A stretch of 64,000 bases of DNA, taken from positions 62,001-126,000 of the forward strand of contig SXJP01000033.1 of the NCBI GenBank assembly GCA_005779395.1. Direction: 5' to 3'. The notes beneath the pieces were generated by a model. That model was not told where the DNA came from, searched no databases, and was given only the letters and a program-made list of their open reading frames with translations. Both the position numbers and the translations under genes were made by a program. Shown here one piece after another: positions 1-8,173 of this stretch; within the stretch, counting starts at the first letter, position 1, and every line of letters starts with the position of its first letter. This DNA comes from Actinomycetota bacterium (GTDB taxonomy: Bacteria; Actinomycetota; Acidimicrobiia; IMCC26256; PALSA-610).

Positions 1-1782
1 TTAGGGACCGACTTCGCGAGCGCTGTTCCACAGTTAGTAAGAGCCGGGTACGCACGACCGAAGCTTCGGTCGACGCTCGGAGCCACAACCGAGTTCGAAT
101 GGTCACACCCAATGCTTCGCGAAGTTGCTTACAGCCAAATCGCCGACCAACGCCGCTCGCTTTTGCACGCGCAGATCGCGCGAACATTCGACGCCCGCAA
201 TGACATCGCCGCAGAGTACGTTGCCCGTCACGCTTCGGCTGCCTACAGCCTCGGAGAACTTTCGGTTACCCAAATCCTCGCCCGTCAAGCCGCTGTCGCT
301 GTCGGCGACGCACTCGATTCCCACGCCGTAGCACGCGCAGACAAATGGGTAGCTGCGATCCGTTCGACCGGGCTCGACGTAGCACACACTGATGTCCTTG
401 ATGCTGAGGTCAAGGCGCGCTGCGGCGAGTTCGCAGACGCGCTCGACCTAGTCGCGCAACATTTGGATCGTGCTGACCTGATTGGAGCTAAGGCTCTCGC
501 CGTAGGAGCGTTGAGCCTCGTTGGTGTTGGAGACTACGAAACTGCGGTCGGCCTCGGCACTCGCGCACGCGATCTGTTCGCCGACCGTCCTATCGACCGG
601 GCGCTAAATTCCCGCGCCCTTGCTACAGCGCTGCGTGAACGCGGTTGCCTCGTCGAGGCACTAGCCGAATTAGACGCAGCTTCGGCCGATGCACGCCACG
701 CAGGGCAACCACTCTTAGCTACACGTATCGACGTCGAGGCGATCAACGTTCTCACCATGCTCGCCCACACGGTTGGCGATTCCTCCAAGGTCGTCGAAAG
801 AGCGCGATCCGTATTGCAAGAAATGCAATCGCTCGGCGACCGCAACGGATTGATCGACCTCGCTGCGAGCGCACTAGTCGACTCAATCGCTGTCGAGGAC
901 CCCGTCACTGCGCACGCCATCCAGCTAGAAGCTTTTCAGATTTCACTTGAGTCGGCCGACTTAGCAACGGTTGCACGCGTCGCTCGGCGCCTTGTCGAGG
1001 TTTCATGGGATGCCGAACGTCCAGACACGATGCTCCACGCCCTTGAGTACATCGGCGCACCGGGACTCTCGGTCCATGAGCAGGCTTACTTCGCTCTGAT
1101 TACTGACCTGTCGCGAACCGCTGTCGCACAGCCAGATCATGCCCTCGGCGATCGCCTCGCGTTACACGTACGCGGTATCGACGCGATCGCAGACGCATCG
1201 TTCTCAGATCAGCACATGGCGTTGTGTGCCTATGCGTACGCCGGTCGGCTTTCAGACATGCAGAGGACGATTGCAGAATTTCACAAACAGCGCCCTTTGC
1301 CTCTCTTGTTCGAGGTCTTGAACTTTCTCCACATTGCGCTACTTGGAGGACCTCCGTTTGCGACCCCGGACGGACTCGCTATCCCCGAGACCACAGCGTT
1401 CAACAATGAACTCGCGATGCTCAAATATCTAATTGGCGACCGCGATGCTGGCGACCTCCTTATGAGGGATAGACATGCATACCTCGTCTCAACCGGCAAC
1501 ACCCACCAGGGCTACGGACCAACGTTCTGTGGCGCTCTGTTCTCTGCCCTTGGGCCAGCCGACTGCGATCCGCCCGTTGCCTGGGCGAAGCGCCAACTAA
1601 TCGAGCCACTTTTTCCAGCCATCTGGACTTTCCAACGTGCGCTTGTCGCGCTAATTCTCTCTGAGCGTGGTGGACCTGACGCTGAGCTATACAGAATCGC
1701 GGCAAACGACCTTCGAGCGGAACTGGAAATCGATGCCGAGGTCAAGGCCTGGTTTGATCCCCGCATCACCCATTTGCATTAG
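1..1782 (+). CDS. C-terminal part of a large AAA/TPR-type regulator (5' end outside window)
   Basis: The frame is open from base 1, so the gene starts upstream and 593 residues are visible, ending in TAG. Visible residues 35-63 (FEWSHPMLREVAYSQI and onwards) match the HPLVREVAY segment that follows the AAA/NACHT-like ATPase in adenylate/guanylate cyclase and LuxR/MalT-type regulators. The rest is alpha-helical, alanine- and leucine-rich and without transmembrane segments, as expected of degenerate TPR repeats. By family analogy the missing N-terminus would hold an output or cyclase domain and a P-loop ATPase. No C-terminal HTH is visible, which favours the cyclase-like or stand-alone ATPase form over LuxR. 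The ATG at 112 is internal and should not be taken as the start. Confidence 0.7.
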   Translation, partial: LGTDFASAVPQLVRAGYARPKLRSTLGATTEFEWSHPMLREVAYSQIADQRRSLLHAQIARTFDARNDIAAEYVARHASAAYSLGELSVTQILARQAAVAVGDALDSHAVARADKWVAAIRSTGLDVAHTDVLDAEVKARCGEFADALDLVAQHLDRADLIGAKALAVGALSLVGVGDYETAVGLGTRARDLFADRPIDRALNSRALATALRERGCLVEALAELDAASADARHAGQPLLATRIDVEAINVLTMLAHTVGDSSKVVERARSVLQEMQSLGDRNGLIDLAASALVDSIAVEDPVTAHAIQLEAFQISLESADLATVARVARRLVEVSWDAERPDTMLHALEYIGAPGLSVHEQAYFALITDLSRTAVAQPDHALGDRLALHVRGIDAIADASFSDQHMALCAYAYAGRLSDMQRTIAEFHKQRPLPLLFEVLNFLHIALLGGPPFATPDGLAIPETTAFNNELAMLKYLIGDRDAGDLLMRDRHAYLVSTGNTHQGYGPTFCGALFSALGPADCDPPVAWAKRQLIEPLFPAIWTFQRALVALILSERGGPDAELYRIAANDLRAELEIDAEVKAWFDPRITHLH

Positions 1783-1828
1783 AGCAATCTAGGGCGTTTG
1801 CGTAGTTCTGCCTCGCGAATGCCACATT

Positions 1829-1848
1829 CACTCAAGTCACGCTGAGTG
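1829..1848 (+). terminator. Small perfect hairpin after the regulator gene
   Basis: CACTCA (1829-1834) and TGAGTG (1843-1848) form a perfect 6-bp stem with an 8-nt loop, 46 bases after the stop codon of the regulator. No T-run follows, so a classical Rho-independent terminator is not supported. It may mark the transcript end or belong to the next leader. Confidence 0.25.
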
Positions 1849-1863
1849 GTTGTCGTTACTGAT

Positions 1864-1975
1864 TCCGGAACCCAACAGAAAACGGTTCCCCGGACGAGGC
1901 AACGATCCGCTGACCATTATTGGTCGCCTAGGTCAGCGAGGAGCCAGTGGCGAAACCGGCGTCTTGGCCATTCAC
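1864..1975 (+). promoter_or_regulatory. Structured 5' leader, riboswitch-like, class unknown
   Basis: Two strong stems are visible. TCCGGAACC (1864-1872) pairs with GGTTCC plus GGA (1884-1894) with a 2-nt bulge. CGCTGACC (1908-1915) pairs perfectly with GGTCAGCG (1931-1938) around a 15-nt loop. A weaker GCC/GGC pairing follows at about 1943-1968. A purine-rich ribosome-binding site and a short signal-peptide ORF start just after. The layout is that of a cis-acting RNA ahead of an exported protein. I could not match it by eye to the c-di-AMP (ydaO), cobalamin or c-di-GMP consensus. Confidence 0.4.
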
Positions 1976-1994
1976 CCAAATGTGAGGTATTGCC

Positions 1995-2102
1995 ATGCGT
2001 CGACTTACCAGTCTCAAATTGCTTGTGGCTACGGCGTCAATCGCCGCAGTCGGAGCGATCGCTAGCCCCATCGGGGTTCTCGCAGCGCACAACTGGCGCT
2101 GA
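1995..2102 (+). CDS. 35-residue signal-peptide-like ORF, possible gene remnant
   Basis: ATG at 1995 is preceded by GTGAGG (1982-1987) at good spacing. The product begins MRRLTSLKLLVATAS, then has a hydrophobic alanine-rich stretch and ends LAAHNWR before TGA. It has the n-, h- and c-regions of a Sec signal peptide (basic start, about 18 hydrophobic residues, an AxA-like end) but no mature domain. It is either a genuine tiny secreted or membrane peptide, or the remaining N-terminus of an exported protein whose body was lost; the oppositely oriented topoisomerase gene ends 22 bases further on. The structured leader upstream suggests the full gene was regulated. Protein function is unknown. Confidence 0.45.
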   Translation: MRRLTSLKLLVATASIAAVGAIASPIGVLAAHNWR

Positions 2103-2124
2103 CTCGTTTCGTTGCTCGCAGGGC

Positions 2125-4074
2125 CTAGATGTCTAGGAACCGAACATCCTTAGCGTTCTCTTGAATCCAGGTCTTGCGAGCATCGACATCGTCACCCATC
2201 AACTTGCCCAAGATCGCATCGCAGATCGCTGCTTGGTCAACGTCTATCCGCACAAGTGAACGCGTTGTTGGATCCATGCAGGTCTCGCGCAACTCTGGGT
2301 AGTCCATTTCGCCGAGACCCTTGAAACGAGCAAACACCAAGTTGCGATTCGGGTTAGCTGCGATCAGTCGCTCTCTGGCGGCAACATCGTGGATGTATGT
2401 CTTAGTGCCGCCAACAAGCGTCGAGAACAATGGTGGCTGTGCAACAAATAAGCGTCCTGCATCTACAAGCGCTGTCATCTGGCGGTAGAAGAATGTAATT
2501 AGCAGAGTGCGGATATGGCCACCATCGACATCGGCGTCGCTAAGAATCACGATGCGCTCGTACCGGACCTTCTCGACGTCGAAGTCATGGCCGATACCGC
2601 CGCCAATTGCAGCGACCAACGATTGGATCTCTGCGTTCGCAAGGATCTTGTCGAGCGAAGCGCGCTCGACATTCAAGACCTTGCCCCGCAATGGCAAAAT
2701 TGCTTGTGTGCGCGGGTCGCGCGCATCGCGCGCTGAACCACCAGCAGAGTTGCCTTCGACAATAAAAAGTTCTGTTCCGCTAGCGGCGCGCTCAGAACAG
2801 TCCGCGAGTTTGTCTGGCATACCGACACCTTCAAGCGCAGACTTCCTGCGGGTCAGGTCACGTACCTGTTTTGCCGCGTTACGAGCGCGTGCGGCAGATG
2901 CGGCCTTTGCGACTATCGCCTTCGCTGGTGTTGGATGTTCTTCTAGCCAGCGCCCGAACCGCTCGTACGTGAGTCGTTCTACGAGTGACCGAATTTCGGT
3001 GTTACCTAACTTCGTCTTCGTCTGACCTTCAAATTGCGGTTCGCGCAATCGCACCGACACAATTGCGGTAAGTCCTTCGCGAGCGTCATCACCCTGGATC
3101 GATGCGTCCTTGCCTTTCAGCAGATTCCTGTCCTTGGCGTAACGGTTGACGGCGTTCGTAAGCGCACGCTTAAAGCCTTCTGCGTGCATTCCTCCGTCCG
3201 TTGTGCTGATGCCGTTAGCGAACGTGTGCAGTCCTTCGTGATATCCGGTGTTCCATTGCCAAGCGACTTCGACTTCGCCGTCGTCTTCTGTTGCGTTGAA
3301 CGACCCGACGTCTTTGAAGAGCGGTTCCTTTGACTGATTCAAGTGCCGCACAAAGTCGGCGATGCCTCCGGAAAAACAGAACGTCGCCGCTTGTTCGTGG
3401 CCAGGACGCTCGTCACGGAAGTCGATCTGTAGACCCTTGTTCAAGAACGCTGTCACCTGCAAGCGTTCCATGATTGTCGTCGCACGAAAATCGATTTCCT
3501 CAAATACTTCTGGATCGGGCCAGAAAGCAATTGTGGTGCCGTTCCCTGCTCGGCCAGATTTACCAACCTTGGTCAATGGCCCGAGTGGCGTTCCGGGTTG
3601 CACGACTGCACCCTTTTTCACTGCGGCATAACTCTGTTTGTAAACATTGCCTTCACGGCGAACTTCTAGTTCGAGTCTCGATGACAGCGCATTCACGACG
3701 CTTACACCAACTCCATGAAGGCCACCGGAGACTTTGTAGCCACCGTCGCCGAACTTTCCACCGGCGTGCAGAACTGTCAGAACGACTTCGGCCGCCGACT
3801 TGTCCTTGAATTTTGGGTGCTTGTCGACCGGGATGCCGCGACCGTTGTCGACGACACGACAACCACCATCGGCTTGCAACACAACGTCGATGCGCGTGCA
3901 ATATCCGGCCATCGCTTCGTCGACGGAGTTGTCTACGACTTCCCAAACGAGGTGGTGAAGCCCCTGCGGTCCGGTCGAGCCGATGTACATGCCGGGGCGT
4001 TTACGAACCGCGAACAGACCGTCGAGAACCTGGATGTGTTCGGCGTCGTATCCGGTTTTGCTAGTGGCTACCAT
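2125..4074 (-). CDS. gyrB: Type IIA topoisomerase ATPase subunit (GyrB, possibly ParE)
   Basis: The 649-residue protein has the full GyrB/ParE architecture. In the GHKL ATPase, E45 and N49 sit in WEVVDNSVDEA, DNGRGIP is at 76-82, GGLHGVG at 117-123 and QTKTKL at 351-356 carries the ATP-sensing lysine. The transducer follows, then a Toprim domain with E440 and the DADVDG box at 513-518. The tail is IQENAKDVRFLDI. The protein supplies ATP-driven strand passage with an A subunit that is not in this window. Length and Toprim sequence favour GyrB, but without a neighbouring gyrA or parC a second, ParE-like copy cannot be excluded. The Toprim motif reads EGNSAGG instead of EGDSAGG (N442, AAC codon at 2749-2751). 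A MaoC-type gene lies 60 bases upstream on the same strand. Confidence 0.9.
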   Translation of the reverse strand: MVATSKTGYDAEHIQVLDGLFAVRKRPGMYIGSTGPQGLHHLVWEVVDNSVDEAMAGYCTRIDVVLQADGGCRVVDNGRGIPVDKHPKFKDKSAAEVVLTVLHAGGKFGDGGYKVSGGLHGVGVSVVNALSSRLELEVRREGNVYKQSYAAVKKGAVVQPGTPLGPLTKVGKSGRAGNGTTIAFWPDPEVFEEIDFRATTIMERLQVTAFLNKGLQIDFRDERPGHEQAATFCFSGGIADFVRHLNQSKEPLFKDVGSFNATEDDGEVEVAWQWNTGYHEGLHTFANGISTTDGGMHAEGFKRALTNAVNRYAKDRNLLKGKDASIQGDDAREGLTAIVSVRLREPQFEGQTKTKLGNTEIRSLVERLTYERFGRWLEEHPTPAKAIVAKAASAARARNAAKQVRDLTRRKSALEGVGMPDKLADCSERAASGTELFIVEGNSAGGSARDARDPRTQAILPLRGKVLNVERASLDKILANAEIQSLVAAIGGGIGHDFDVEKVRYERIVILSDADVDGGHIRTLLITFFYRQMTALVDAGRLFVAQPPLFSTLVGGTKTYIHDVAARERLIAANPNRNLVFARFKGLGEMDYPELRETCMDPTTRSLVRIDVDQAAICDAILGKLMGDDVDARKTWIQENAKDVRFLDI

Positions 4075-4134
4075 GCCCGATCGACTCTAGGAGAGAGCGT
4101 GGGCATAATCGATGTTCACGGCTAGACCAATTGC

Positions 4135-4590
4135 TCAAGCCAAATAGCGGCTGACCGTCTCTATCACTGCTGCCGGCTTGTCCTCACCCATGATGTTCAC
4201 GGTGATGGTCACTACTGCCTGCACTCCGCCCGGCACTTCGGTCACCTCAGTTACTTTGCCTGTCGCGCGAACTTGTGACCCGCTACGAACCGGAGTAATG
4301 AAGCGAGCCTTGTTCACGCCGTAATTGAGCCCCATCGAGATGCCGCGCACCAGCGCGAGTTGGGCAAGGAACGGGGCGCAGAGACTCATCGTGAGATAGC
4401 CGTGGGCAATGGTCGCGCCGAACGGACCTGCCTTCGCTGCCTCGACGTCGACATGGATCCATTGATCGTCGCCGGTCGCTGCGGCGAAGCCATCGATCAT
4501 GGCCTGAGTGACAGTCAGCCACTCGGTCGGTCCGAGGTCTGTTCCTATTGCGTTGCTTAGCTCACTGAGATTCTCAAAAGTTGTTGTCAT
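4135..4590 (-). CDS. MaoC-family (R)-specific enoyl-CoA hydratase
   Basis: The 151-residue single hot-dog protein starts MTTTFENLSELS. The hydratase signature is clear: DDQWIHVDVEAA followed by GPFGATIAHGYLT, with the catalytic Asp and His of the MaoC/NodN type. It would hydrate trans-2-enoyl-CoA to (R)-3-hydroxyacyl-CoA in the cytosol. Longer readings upstream run through the divergent SDR gene and are low-complexity, so the ATG at 4590 was chosen. The SDR gene starts 58 bases away on the other strand, suggesting a shared acyl-CoA pathway. Substrate is unknown. Confidence 0.85.
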   Translation of the reverse strand: MTTTFENLSELSNAIGTDLGPTEWLTVTQAMIDGFAAATGDDQWIHVDVEAAKAGPFGATIAHGYLTMSLCAPFLAQLALVRGISMGLNYGVNKARFITPVRSGSQVRATGKVTEVTEVPGGVQAVVTITVNIMGEDKPAAVIETVSRYLA

Positions 4591-4632
4591 GGAGTCGATT
4601 CTTAGCCGTTCGGAACGCCTGGCCGCCAGCCG

Positions 4633-4638
4633 TATAAC
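4633..4638 (+). promoter_or_regulatory. -10 hexamer (TATAAC) of a leaderless SDR transcript
   Basis: TATAAC ends 10 nt before the SDR start codon at 4649, and no Shine-Dalgarno sequence is present. The spacing predicts a transcript starting at or next to the ATG. No good -35 is seen. Confidence 0.4.
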
Positions 4639-4648
4639 TTCGGGCCTC

Positions 4649-5416
4649 ATGGAGATCAAAGATGCAGTTGCGTTCATCACAGGTGGGGCCTCAGGGCTAG
4701 GCGAAGCGACAGCGAGGCGTTTGCACGCACAAGGCGCTGCTGTTGTGCTCGCAGACAAAAACGCTGATCGTGGCAAAGCGATCGAAGCCGAACTCGGCAC
4801 ACGGGCGTTATTCGTCGAGACCGACGTGACCTCCGGTGAGTCCGTTGGCGCTGCGCTAGTCGCCGCTAGTGAGCTTGGCTCGGTGCGCATCACGGTCAAC
4901 TGCGCAGGTTCAGGCATGGCAGGGCGCACGATTAGCAAGAACGGCGAGCCACACGACCTTGCCACCTATGAGTGGGTCATCAAACTCAACCTCATCGGTA
5001 CCTTCAACGTTGCTTCGCGCGCAGCTTCAGTCATGAGCAAGAACGAACCCAATGCCGACGGCGAACGTGGCGTAATCGTAAACACCGCCTCGATCGCTGC
5101 ATTCGACGGCCAGATCGGACAGGTCGCGTACTCGTCGAGCAAAGGTGGAATCGTTGGCATGACATTGCCGATGGCACGCGACCTCGGCGTCGTCGGAATT
5201 CGCGTCATGACCATCGCCCCAGGCAGTTTCGAGACGCCGATCTTCGGGTTCGTGCCAGATGAAATGAAGGCAGGACTTTCGTCCATCGTTCCCTTCCCGA
5301 ATCGGATGGGCCGCCCAGACGAGTTCGCGCAACTCGTGCAACAGATTGTCGAGAACCCGTACTTGAATGGCGAGACAATCCGCATCGACGGGGCTGTCCG
5401 GTTCCCGCCGAAATAG
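4649..5416 (+). CDS. SDR, 3-hydroxyacyl-CoA dehydrogenase type 2 (HSD17B10-like)
   Basis: The 255-residue classical SDR has a TGGASGLGEA nucleotide-binding loop near the N-terminus, an NCAG motif, the catalytic Ser in NTASIAAFDG, and Tyr-Lys in YSSSKGG. The FETPIF segment after the active site and the tail GETIRIDGAVRF are typical of 3-hydroxyacyl-CoA dehydrogenase type 2 / 17beta-HSD10 enzymes. These oxidise (S)-3-hydroxyacyl-CoAs, including the 2-methyl-branched isoleucine intermediate, with NAD. The start is the ATG at 4649 because the preceding codons lie in the promoter region. It faces speE, with 7 bases between the stops. Confidence 0.85.
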   Translation: MEIKDAVAFITGGASGLGEATARRLHAQGAAVVLADKNADRGKAIEAELGTRALFVETDVTSGESVGAALVAASELGSVRITVNCAGSGMAGRTISKNGEPHDLATYEWVIKLNLIGTFNVASRAASVMSKNEPNADGERGVIVNTASIAAFDGQIGQVAYSSSKGGIVGMTLPMARDLGVVGIRVMTIAPGSFETPIFGFVPDEMKAGLSSIVPFPNRMGRPDEFAQLVQQIVENPYLNGETIRIDGAVRFPPK

Positions 5417-5423
5417 TGCTCTT

Positions 5424-6365
5424 CTAGGATTCCCATCCAGCGGCACCATGGGTGGCTGGCGGAGTCTCATCTGTATATAGCCGATCGTCTGAATCGATCG
5501 CGCGCTCTACGAATGGAGTCTTGGCTAGCAGGCCGGCCGCTACTAGAGGTGGCACGGCACGCAACGCCGCGACAACCTCGTCGGGCACGGTGGTTGCTGC
5601 CACCCGGTCAAGTACCGGCGTGTCGCTCGCCACTACAAAACCGAGCGACCGCCCATAAACGGGAGCATTACACGGATATGAGAGCGCTTCGCTAAACACA
5701 GACCGCATTGTTCGAACGACGCGAGCGTGTAGCCCGATTTCTACGGGCGACCAAGGCCCTGCCTGCACAGCAAGCACACCGCCAGGGTTCAGAACGCCTC
5801 TTATCGAAGCAAAGAACTCTTGTGTGAAACAAAATGTTGAGGGTCCGTCTTCTACCGGATCGGTCATGTCCGATATCACGACGTCAAATCGTTCGTGGGT
5901 TTCTTCGAGAAACGCGACCGCGTCGGTGAACAGCACTTCGGCACGAGCATCTTCGAAACAGCCCTTGTGCCACTCGACTAGGTGGGTTCGTGCAAGCCCA
6001 ACTAGTTCCGCGTCGATATCGATCATGACTGCGCGCGCAACACTCGGCCAACGCAACACCTCGCGCAAAGTCGCTCCCTCGCCGCCACCTAGAACCAGAA
6101 CGCTGCGAGGATTCCCTGCAGCGAACATCGCAGGTTGAACGAGCGCTTCGTGGTAGATGAACTCGTCATTTTGACTCGACTGCACGATGCCGTCGAGAAC
6201 AAGCATCCGGCCAAATGCAGGAGTGTCAGCGATACATACGTCCTGGAATGCCGTGCGCGCATGATGCACAATTTGCGTTGCACCATGCTCGTAACGGTCC
6301 CATGGCGTGATGCTCTCGCGAATCGAGATTGCGGTCTCGGTTTCGGTCGTTGGACCGTCGCTCAT
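5424..6365 (-). CDS. speE: Polyamine aminopropyltransferase (spermidine synthase)
   Basis: The 313-residue protein starts MSDGPTTETET. It has the short beta N-terminal segment (TPWDRYEHGATQIVHHARTA), then the Rossmann core with VLGGGEGATLREVL, the acidic MIDIDAELV strand that binds the ribose of decarboxylated SAM, and the catalytic ISDMTDP loop. It transfers aminopropyl groups from decarboxylated SAM to putrescine in the cytosol. Its ATG overlaps the speD stop as ATGA, so the two genes are translationally coupled in speD-speE order. The C-terminus is slightly longer than minimal SpeE. Amine preference is not readable from sequence. Confidence 0.92.
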   Translation of the reverse strand: MSDGPTTETETAISIRESITPWDRYEHGATQIVHHARTAFQDVCIADTPAFGRMLVLDGIVQSSQNDEFIYHEALVQPAMFAAGNPRSVLVLGGGEGATLREVLRWPSVARAVMIDIDAELVGLARTHLVEWHKGCFEDARAEVLFTDAVAFLEETHERFDVVISDMTDPVEDGPSTFCFTQEFFASIRGVLNPGGVLAVQAGPWSPVEIGLHARVVRTMRSVFSEALSYPCNAPVYGRSLGFVVASDTPVLDRVAATTVPDEVVAALRAVPPLVAAGLLAKTPFVERAIDSDDRLYTDETPPATHGAAGWES

Positions 6366-6787
6366 GACGCGTATTCGTTTGGGAAACCTCGTTCGATGCG
6401 CTGGCGTTGCAAACTCCTTGGCATCAGACGCTCTGCAATCACATTGCAAGCGATCTCAGGATCGGCCTTGTCGCCGCAGGTATATACATCGATCGTGGCT
6501 GTGCCGATCTCTGGCCATGTGTGTATCGAAAGGTGCGACTCAGCCAAAATGCATACAGCCGATACTCCGTGTGGCTCAAAGCGATGGTGGTGCTCTGCAA
6601 GCACCGTCGCACCGGCTGCTTCTGCTGCCTCGACTGCTAACGCAGCAAGACCGATTTCGTCGGCGAGGATTGCGGAAGTGCAGCCAAAGAGATCGAGCAA
6701 TACGTGCACACCGCGGGAGGCGGAGTGGTCTATTTGGGTGTCTGCCGCCATGGGAAAGACCGTCTGGTCGTCGAGTTTGATATGCAC
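6362..6787 (-). CDS. speD: S-adenosylmethionine decarboxylase proenzyme
   Basis: This prokaryotic-type AdoMetDC of up to 141 residues is processed by autocleavage at Glu83-Ser84 in AESHLSIHTWPE to make the pyruvoyl group. His89 (+5) and Cys104 (+20) are at exactly the spacing of the catalytic His and Cys in the Thermotoga enzyme. It makes decarboxylated SAM for SpeE, which overlaps it by 4 bases. The start is uncertain. The first in-frame codon is GTG at 6787, but its G is the last base of GGAGG (6787-6791), too close for normal initiation. ATG at 6751 leaves an intact core. An AUC start at 6781, 5 nt after GGAGG, is another possibility. Confidence 0.9.
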   Translation of the reverse strand: MHIKLDDQTVFPMAADTQIDHSASRGVHVLLDLFGCTSAILADEIGLAALAVEAAEAAGATVLAEHHHRFEPHGVSAVCILAESHLSIHTWPEIGTATIDVYTCGDKADPEIACNVIAERLMPRSLQRQRIERGFPNEYAS

Positions 6788-6852
6788 CTCCGATACGGTG
6801 CGACCGGCACCCGAGATTCCTGAGCGTTTCAGTTTATTCCGGGGAGTTTCAG

Positions 6853-8094
6853 CTAGAGCATCGTGATAAACGTCGCCATCCCGTGGGTGTCGTCGTTGTC
6901 GCTATAGAGCAAGAGAAGGCCCGTCGCGCCTCGAACGGACCTGAACAATGGGACCTTGATCGTCCGCGTGGTTCCACGATCTGCCCAGGCTCGCCCGATT
7001 CCAGATATTTGGGCTACCCCGGCACGATCGAACGTGATGAGAACCGCCACACTTCGACACCGCGCGACGTGGCTAACAGGACACGAATAGTCGCCATTGA
7101 GTCTGCTACCACTCAGATCGAAGCTGTCTGCGATACTCGGCGCCGCTCGGAATGCCGCGTCGTTGTCTTCAAGAATGTCCTGCGCCGCTCGCGGCTTACC
7201 TGTGAGTAGCGCGTCGACTCCGAGGTCGATCAGCCTTTGCCATTCGTACGGCTGGTCATCTTCTGTTCCGTTGAACCAGACCCAGACTGCAAGGCCATCA
7301 GCGTGAGCATCATCGACAAACTGCTGGGTCACGACATCGATGCCGCTGTAGACAGGCGGCACCTGCAAGACCTTGTGATGCGGAATCGCTCCGCGATTAG
7401 CGAACCAAGTGATGGCTTCGGTGAGGCCAGGACTAGTCGCAATTTGGGGCGCTAGAGACTTGAAGTGCGCCAAGATCGCGTCGTCAAATGAAGCAACCAA
7501 GAACCTGTCTTGGCTGCCATGAGTCGTTACAAATTCCGCGAGAGCCTCAGCCGTAGCCATGCCGTCGGCGCCGTCTTTGATTTCGATATCAAGGACCCTG
7601 TACTTGTTCGCTGCCGCTACTTGCTCCAACGTCGGGATCGCGAAATCCGCCGCCGTGTATCCACCGGGCACCAATCGTTCGCCTGTGCGAATACCGCGGT
7701 ACTCGTAGACCTCAGCTTCGAGGCCGTGGCAACTCCAACAATTTGGAACGAACCAGTAGGCATTGTCGAGCGCTTGGAGTTGCGTTGCGGTCATGTCGCG
7801 AACTGCACCGGTTCCGTTAGTTGTGCGGTCCACCGTGTCGTCATGTTGAACCATAAGGACGCCATCACTGCTGAGGCGCACATCCATCTCAAGCACGTCG
7901 GCGCCAGCCTTGACCGCTTCCTTGAACGCGAAAAGAGTTGAGTGCGGAGCTTCGAGGTCGCCACCTGCGTGAGCAACATTGAGCACGTTGCGACTAAGCC
8001 ATGGATCAAGCTCAACAACCGAGTTTGCCGACGTCGGCGGGGCCACGACCGCGGTTGCAGCCAAGATGACAAGAATTGACCGAATTGCGCGCAT
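6853..8094 (-). CDS. Secreted glycerophosphodiester phosphodiesterase
   Basis: The 413-residue protein starts with a Sec signal peptide (MRAIRSILVILAATAVVAPP, cleavage near TSANS). The GDPD TIM barrel follows: VAHAGGDLEAPHST with the first catalytic His, LEMDVRLSSDGVLMVQHDD with the metal-binding Glu/Asp and second His, and IPTLEQVA then LDIEIKD. It hydrolyses glycerophosphodiesters outside the membrane. The last 95 or so residues after the barrel carry two cysteines (NGDYSCPVSHVARC), perhaps a disulfide-bonded add-on domain that I do not recognise. speD lies 65 bases downstream on the same strand with no clear terminator between. Confidence 0.85.
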   Translation of the reverse strand: MRAIRSILVILAATAVVAPPTSANSVVELDPWLSRNVLNVAHAGGDLEAPHSTLFAFKEAVKAGADVLEMDVRLSSDGVLMVQHDDTVDRTTNGTGAVRDMTATQLQALDNAYWFVPNCWSCHGLEAEVYEYRGIRTGERLVPGGYTAADFAIPTLEQVAAANKYRVLDIEIKDGADGMATAEALAEFVTTHGSQDRFLVASFDDAILAHFKSLAPQIATSPGLTEAITWFANRGAIPHHKVLQVPPVYSGIDVVTQQFVDDAHADGLAVWVWFNGTEDDQPYEWQRLIDLGVDALLTGKPRAAQDILEDNDAAFRAAPSIADSFDLSGSRLNGDYSCPVSHVARCRSVAVLITFDRAGVAQISGIGRAWADRGTTRTIKVPLFRSVRGATGLLLLYSDNDDTHGMATFITML

Positions 8095-8173
8095 CGCGTG
8101 AACCTAGCGCGACTTACGGTGGTCGCGCACTTCGGACGCTAATTTGCGATTCCTTCTACCTAGGGGGCTTGAA

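Noticed and set aside
1855..1980. c-di-AMP (ydaO) or cobalamin riboswitch
   Set aside because: GGAACCCAACAG and GAGCCAGTGG resemble fragments of these consensus motifs, but the GGGGTGAAT core and other conserved blocks are missing, so no class is assigned.
1846..2136. 96-residue ORF across the structured leader
   Set aside because: Basic, low-complexity sequence with no ribosome-binding site. The 1995 ORF in another frame has a better site and a signal-peptide pattern.
4508..4648. 47-residue N-terminal extension of the SDR
   Set aside because: The extra codons lie inside the divergent MaoC gene and the promoter; no SDR has this sequence.
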